From the NCBI GenBank assembly GCA_002780205.1, contig PEVQ01000266.1, positions 1-8,549 of the forward strand: a DNA stretch of 8,549 nt, written 5' to 3'. This document shows positions 6,601 to 8,549 of the stretch, piece by piece. Each line of letters opens with the position of its first letter. Position 1 is the stretch's first letter. The notes beneath the pieces were generated by a model that was not told where the DNA came from, did not search any database, and worked only from the letters and a program-made list of their open reading frames with translations. The translations under genes and the position numbers were made by a program. Source of the DNA: Elusimicrobia bacterium CG06_land_8_20_14_3_00_38_11. GTDB lineage: Bacteria > Elusimicrobiota > UBA8919.

Positions 6601-6735
6601 AACCCATTACTTTTATTCCCAATTCCAAAGTTTCTGAAAATATTCCCTTTACTTTTTTTTGAATTTTTTTTATGAGTTTTAAGACATCGTCGACGGATGC
6701 AATGCCTGTATTGTTTATAAAATTTGCATGTAATT
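6599..6735 (-). pseudogene. Fragment of a second murB, 3' end only
   Basis: The frame encodes 44 residues, LHANFINNTGIASVDD onward to KVMG and TAG, and aligns without gaps to the C-terminus of murB at the window edge: 33 of 44 residues match. The DNA 6603-6735 matches 7971-8103 at 109 of 133 positions. There is no internal stop or frameshift. One notable change is in LELGIKVMG versus LELEIKVIG: the second Glu, in the position of the conserved MurB C-terminal catalytic Glu by my alignment, is Gly here. The homology breaks abruptly at 6735. The fragment looks like the tail of a related murB allele that arrived with, or was left beside, the R-M genes. Confidence 0.88.
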
Positions 6736-6849
6736 AATAGGTACTACGGTAATAGGAACATTTCCCGTTTTTCCATATGCTTTTACTAATGTGCTACGGT
6801 ATATTTGCCTTCCATCATTCCTGGTAATTTGGTAATTCTTTTTTGACAT
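6715..6849 (-). CDS. Small ORF of 44 residues, unknown, probably a truncated gene
   Basis: An ATG at 6849 inside the last codons of the HEPN gene opens a different frame starting MSKKNYQITRNDGRQ and continuing through YGKTGNVPITVVP. It then crosses the murB junction (6735) and stops in out-of-frame murB sequence (NYMQIL). The composition looks protein-like, and a 35 bp overlap with the upstream gene would fit a third, coupled operon member. Its real C-terminus would have been lost when the murB fragment was joined. I do not recognise a family, and no strong Shine-Dalgarno is visible. A chance ORF is quite possible. Confidence 0.35.
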   Translation of the reverse strand: MSKKNYQITRNDGRQIYRSTLVKAYGKTGNVPITVVPINYMQIL

Positions 6850-7234
6850 ATTCAAGGAATCTTTCACAGTCTTTTAATACCTTTTCTGCCTCTGATTTAT
6901 AAACCAATCTTTCTTCATATTCAGCCATATTCTTAATGCGAAGTATCCTGGTAATTCTATTTGCATTTGTGTTTATTTCTTCATCACCGACTTTAATCGT
7001 CTTAAAAAGATTTACGGCATCATTGTGGCTTTCTCCGGCATGACGCTTACCCAAGAAATACACACACATAGCATCACATGCTGCGATGCAAGAATGAATG
7101 ACATTAATGGCAACCGCATTCCATTCTTGAATAGCAAAGGAATTTTTTGCTGCATGCAGACATTCTTCTGCTCGCTTAATATAGTTAGTGTACAGCGACT
7201 TCGTAACATCTCTCGTTCTGAAGTTAGATGACAT
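6815..7234 (-). CDS. HEPN-domain protein, probable RNase toxin of an MNT/HEPN pair (module 2)
   Basis: This 139-residue, mostly helical protein is a paralogue of the HEPN at 3185-3592. The candidate catalytic pair is R64 and H70 in GKRHAGESH, the same R-X5-H spacing as module 1. Shared blocks are IHSCIAACDAMCVY (46-59) and KNMAEYEERL (101-110). The ATG at 7234 comes 3 nt after the stop of the MNT gene, with a purine-rich GGGGAAAG region upstream, indicating one operon and coupled translation. It is full length compared with its paralogue. RNase/toxin function and neutralisation by the MNT partner are inferred from known HEPN/MNT systems. The Tyr in the conserved EYE segment is a possible adenylylation target, since the R-X4-H-X-Y tyrosine of HepT proteins is not in the same place here. 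Confidence 0.82.
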   Translation of the reverse strand: MSSNFRTRDVTKSLYTNYIKRAEECLHAAKNSFAIQEWNAVAINVIHSCIAACDAMCVYFLGKRHAGESHNDAVNLFKTIKVGDEEINTNANRITRILRIKNMAEYEERLVYKSEAEKVLKDCERFLEYVKKELPNYQE

Positions 7235-7237
7235 AAT

Positions 7238-7840
7238 TCATTTTTTCTTTCCCCGAAAGATTTCAAGTCCTTTGTTAATTTCAGAGATAATATTCAAATT
7301 TTTCTTTTGTTTTACTTCCTGTTCTGTTAAGATATAAGGAGCTAATCTATTCCCATACACTTCAAAACACACATTTGATAATTTCTCTATTGCGGGCTCA
7401 ATCTTTTCTTTACTCCGCTTGTCTTCAACCAAGATAAAAATATCTATATCACTGTTTGTCATTTCCGAACCTTCTGCTATAGATCCAAACAAAACCACTC
7501 TTTTAATCAGAGTTTCAGATAGATTCCTTAATAGTATATTTTTAAAATCCTCTATGGGGTTTTTGATGCCTGAAACGCCCTTAATCAATTCAGATAGAAC
7601 CCTAAAAGCATAACTTTTGCGATTTACTCTCCATAGATGAGCTTTTCCGATAGTAACAAAATTTATGAAATTAAATTCAGCGAGGTCTCGCATAATTCTA
7701 TTTACACTCATATGGGAAACTTTTAAAATAGAGGCTATTTCTCTTTCGCTCATTTGAGCTTGGTGGGTTAGTAGGAATTTTATAATTTTTACCTTTGTTT
7801 TTGAGTTTAATACATCCAGCAATGAAATGTGAAATTTCAT
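7238..7840 (-). CDS. Winged-helix/MNT nucleotidyltransferase, probable antitoxin and autorepressor (module 2)
   Basis: The 200-residue protein has the same two-domain build as the one at 3589-4206. The winged helix is at about 5-75, with SEREIASILKVSHMSVNRIM (31-50) as helix-turn-helix. The MNT domain has LFGSIAEGSEMTNSDIDIF: GS at 119-120 and D131/D133, the GS-X10-D-X-D signature. YGNRLAPYILTEQEV (162-176) matches the paralogue's YGNVISPYIVSKSEF. It probably inactivates the downstream HEPN by nucleotidylation and binds the palindromic operator directly upstream; both are inferred. The ATG at 7840 is set by alignment with the paralogue and by the promoter and operator just upstream. The gene lies 123 bp after the murB stop. 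Confidence 0.86.
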   Translation of the reverse strand: MKFHISLLDVLNSKTKVKIIKFLLTHQAQMSEREIASILKVSHMSVNRIMRDLAEFNFINFVTIGKAHLWRVNRKSYAFRVLSELIKGVSGIKNPIEDFKNILLRNLSETLIKRVVLFGSIAEGSEMTNSDIDIFILVEDKRSKEKIEPAIEKLSNVCFEVYGNRLAPYILTEQEVKQKKNLNIISEINKGLEIFRGKKK

Positions 7841-7850
7841 ATCAGCATCC

Positions 7851-7881
7851 TTGTAACATATCTGTTACAAGTGTAACATAT
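7851..7881. promoter_or_regulatory. Operator palindrome and extra half-site upstream of MNT module 2
   Basis: A perfect inverted repeat TTGTAACA-TATC-TGTTACAA (7851-7870) is followed by a third half-site. TGTAACATAT occurs at 7852-7861 and again at 7872-7881, exactly 20 bp apart, although the second copy lacks its inverted partner. The site overlaps the -10 region and start site. The geometry (4 bp spacer, 20 bp period, outer TGT...ACA) matches the operators of module 1 while the inner bases differ. Confidence 0.8.
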
Positions 7882-7897
7882 TTAAAAAATTTGTCAA
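7870..7897 (-). promoter_or_regulatory. Sigma-70-type promoter of MNT/HEPN module 2
   Basis: The minus strand carries a consensus TTGACA (7897-7892) and, 16 bp on, TACACT (7875-7870) as a moderate -10. The operator half-sites overlap the -10 and the expected start point, 30 to 35 bp before the MNT ATG at 7840. Spacing equals that of the module 1 promoter. Confidence 0.65.
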
Positions 7898-7908
7898 GGG
7901 TTTTCCGA

Positions 7909-7928
7909 GGGCTTGATAAATCAAGCCC
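7909..7928. repeat. Perfect 20 bp palindrome after murB
   Basis: GGGCTTGAT and ATCAAGCCC (9 bp arms) flank a 2 bp centre. It lies between the murB stop codon (7964) and the module 2 promoter. In the murB transcript it would form a stable hairpin, but TCGGAAAACCC follows rather than a run of U, so it is at best a weak or Rho-type terminator or an mRNA 3' stabiliser. It may be a member of an interspersed palindrome family; no second copy is in the window. Confidence 0.6.
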
Positions 7929-7963
7929 CTACAAGAAATAAATTATATATTGGACTATAGCGA

Positions 7964-8549
7964 TTATTTTCCTATTACCTTTATTTCCAATTCCAAATTT
8001 TTGTTGAATTTTTCTTTTACTTTTTTTTGGATTTTTTTTATGAGTTTTAAGACATCTTCTGCTGTTGCGGTACCGGTATTATTTATAAAATTTGCGTGTA
8101 ATTTTGACACAACTGCACCGCCGACAGATGCACCTTTTAGTCCTGCTTCATCTATCAAACGGGCGGCATAATCGCCGGGTGGGTTTTTGAAAATACAGCC
8201 GGCATTATAAAAACCAAACGGCTGAGTTTTGACACGGTGGTGCATCAATTTATTCAGATTTTTTATTATATCGCTTTTGGATTTTTTTTTCAATAAAAAT
8301 TCTGCCGATACTATTATGTTTTTCGGCGGGATATTTGAATTTCTGTAAGAAAATCTCAGCGATTTTTTCCCCATTTTTTTTATCTCGCCATTTTCGTTCA
8401 TAACCGTTACCGATTTTATCAAAGAACCGATATATCCCTCTTTTGTGCCGGCATTCATTATAACCGCACCGCCGACGGTTCCTGGAATGCCGACAAGCGA
8501 CTCCGCACCACCTAAACCGTTATCGACGCAATTTTTTACAAAAAGCTGC
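7964..8549 (-). CDS. murB: UDP-N-acetylenolpyruvoylglucosamine reductase, partial (5' end outside window)
   Basis: MurB reduces the enolpyruvyl group of UDP-GlcNAc-enolpyruvate with NADPH and FAD to give UDP-MurNAc, the second committed step of peptidoglycan synthesis. The frame is open to the window edge and reads GLGGAESLVGIPGTVGGAVI, part of the FAD-binding region, before MNAGTKEGY. The C-terminal domain follows with LRFSYRNSNI and GCIFKNPPGDYAARLIDEAG, then NNTGTATAEDVLKLI and LELEIKVIGK at the end. The usual active-site Ser (GSxFKNP) is Cys here, a substitution that I believe occurs in some MurB proteins. The short FSYRNS region suggests a type II MurB. About one third to two fifths of the protein is missing upstream. 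It is the last normal dcw gene before the inserted modules. Confidence 0.95.
   Translation of the reverse strand, partial: QLFVKNCVDNGLGGAESLVGIPGTVGGAVIMNAGTKEGYIGSLIKSVTVMNENGEIKKMGKKSLRFSYRNSNIPPKNIIVSAEFLLKKKSKSDIIKNLNKLMHHRVKTQPFGFYNAGCIFKNPPGDYAARLIDEAGLKGASVGGAVVSKLHANFINNTGTATAEDVLKLIKKIQKKVKEKFNKNLELEIKVIGK

Noticed and set aside
6594..6814. Independent promoter for the R-M genes
   Set aside because: AT-rich hexamers such as TTTTATAAAC occur, but the same bases are present in intact murB coding sequence, and no convincing -35/-10 pair was found.
7012..7266. 84-codon open frame on the minus strand overlapping HEPN2
   Set aside because: It is a frame shadow of the HEPN2 and MNT2 coding region, with no recognisable domain, while the HEPN2 frame has a clear paralogue at 3185-3592.
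7909..7928. Intrinsic terminator after murB
   Set aside because: The palindrome is perfect, but no U-run follows in the murB transcript direction; listed as a repeat instead.

Overview
The window is a stretch of a bacterial division and cell wall (dcw) cluster, read entirely on the minus strand. Core gene order in the direction of transcription is murB (5' end outside the window), then ddl, ftsQ and ftsA, which matches the murG-murC-murB-ddl-ftsQ-ftsA-ftsZ order of many Gram-negative-type bacteria. The DNA is AT-rich, with lysine-rich proteins and many short tandem repeats. This would fit an uncultivated lineage such as Elusimicrobiota or Omnitrophota, but that is only an impression; no marker here settles the phylum.

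Between murB and ddl, normally adjacent, sit about 4.8 kb of accessory genes. In transcription order these are: (i) a two-gene module encoding a winged-helix/MNT nucleotidyltransferase and a HEPN protein (7840-6815); (ii) a fragment of a second murB 3' end (6735-6599); (iii) a two-gene restriction-modification system, a beta-class DNA methyltransferase and its presumed endonuclease (6593-4351); (iv) a fragment of a second ddl 5' end (4344-4282); (v) a second wHTH-MNT/HEPN module (4206-3185), followed 10 nt later by the intact ddl. The R-M pair is thus framed by pieces of the two core genes that frame the whole island. This suggests that several alternative murB-[cargo]-ddl alleles were joined end to end.

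Each MNT/HEPN module has its own promoter and inverted-repeat operators of related architecture but different sequence, as expected for two self-regulated toxin-antitoxin units that do not cross-talk. The second module's promoter is the best in the window and faces ddl-ftsQ-ftsA, so essential genes may be expressed from an autoregulated toxin-antitoxin promoter.

The core part (1-3174) makes D-Ala-D-Ala (Ddl) and two divisome proteins (FtsQ, FtsA). It carries unusual short-repeat DNA: a heptamer array inside the ddl reading frame, facing 7-mer and 8-mer arrays between ftsQ and ftsA that can fold into a long hairpin, and a cluster of GCGAT motifs about every 20 bp after ftsA. No rRNA, tRNA, CRISPR array, transposase or integrase was seen.
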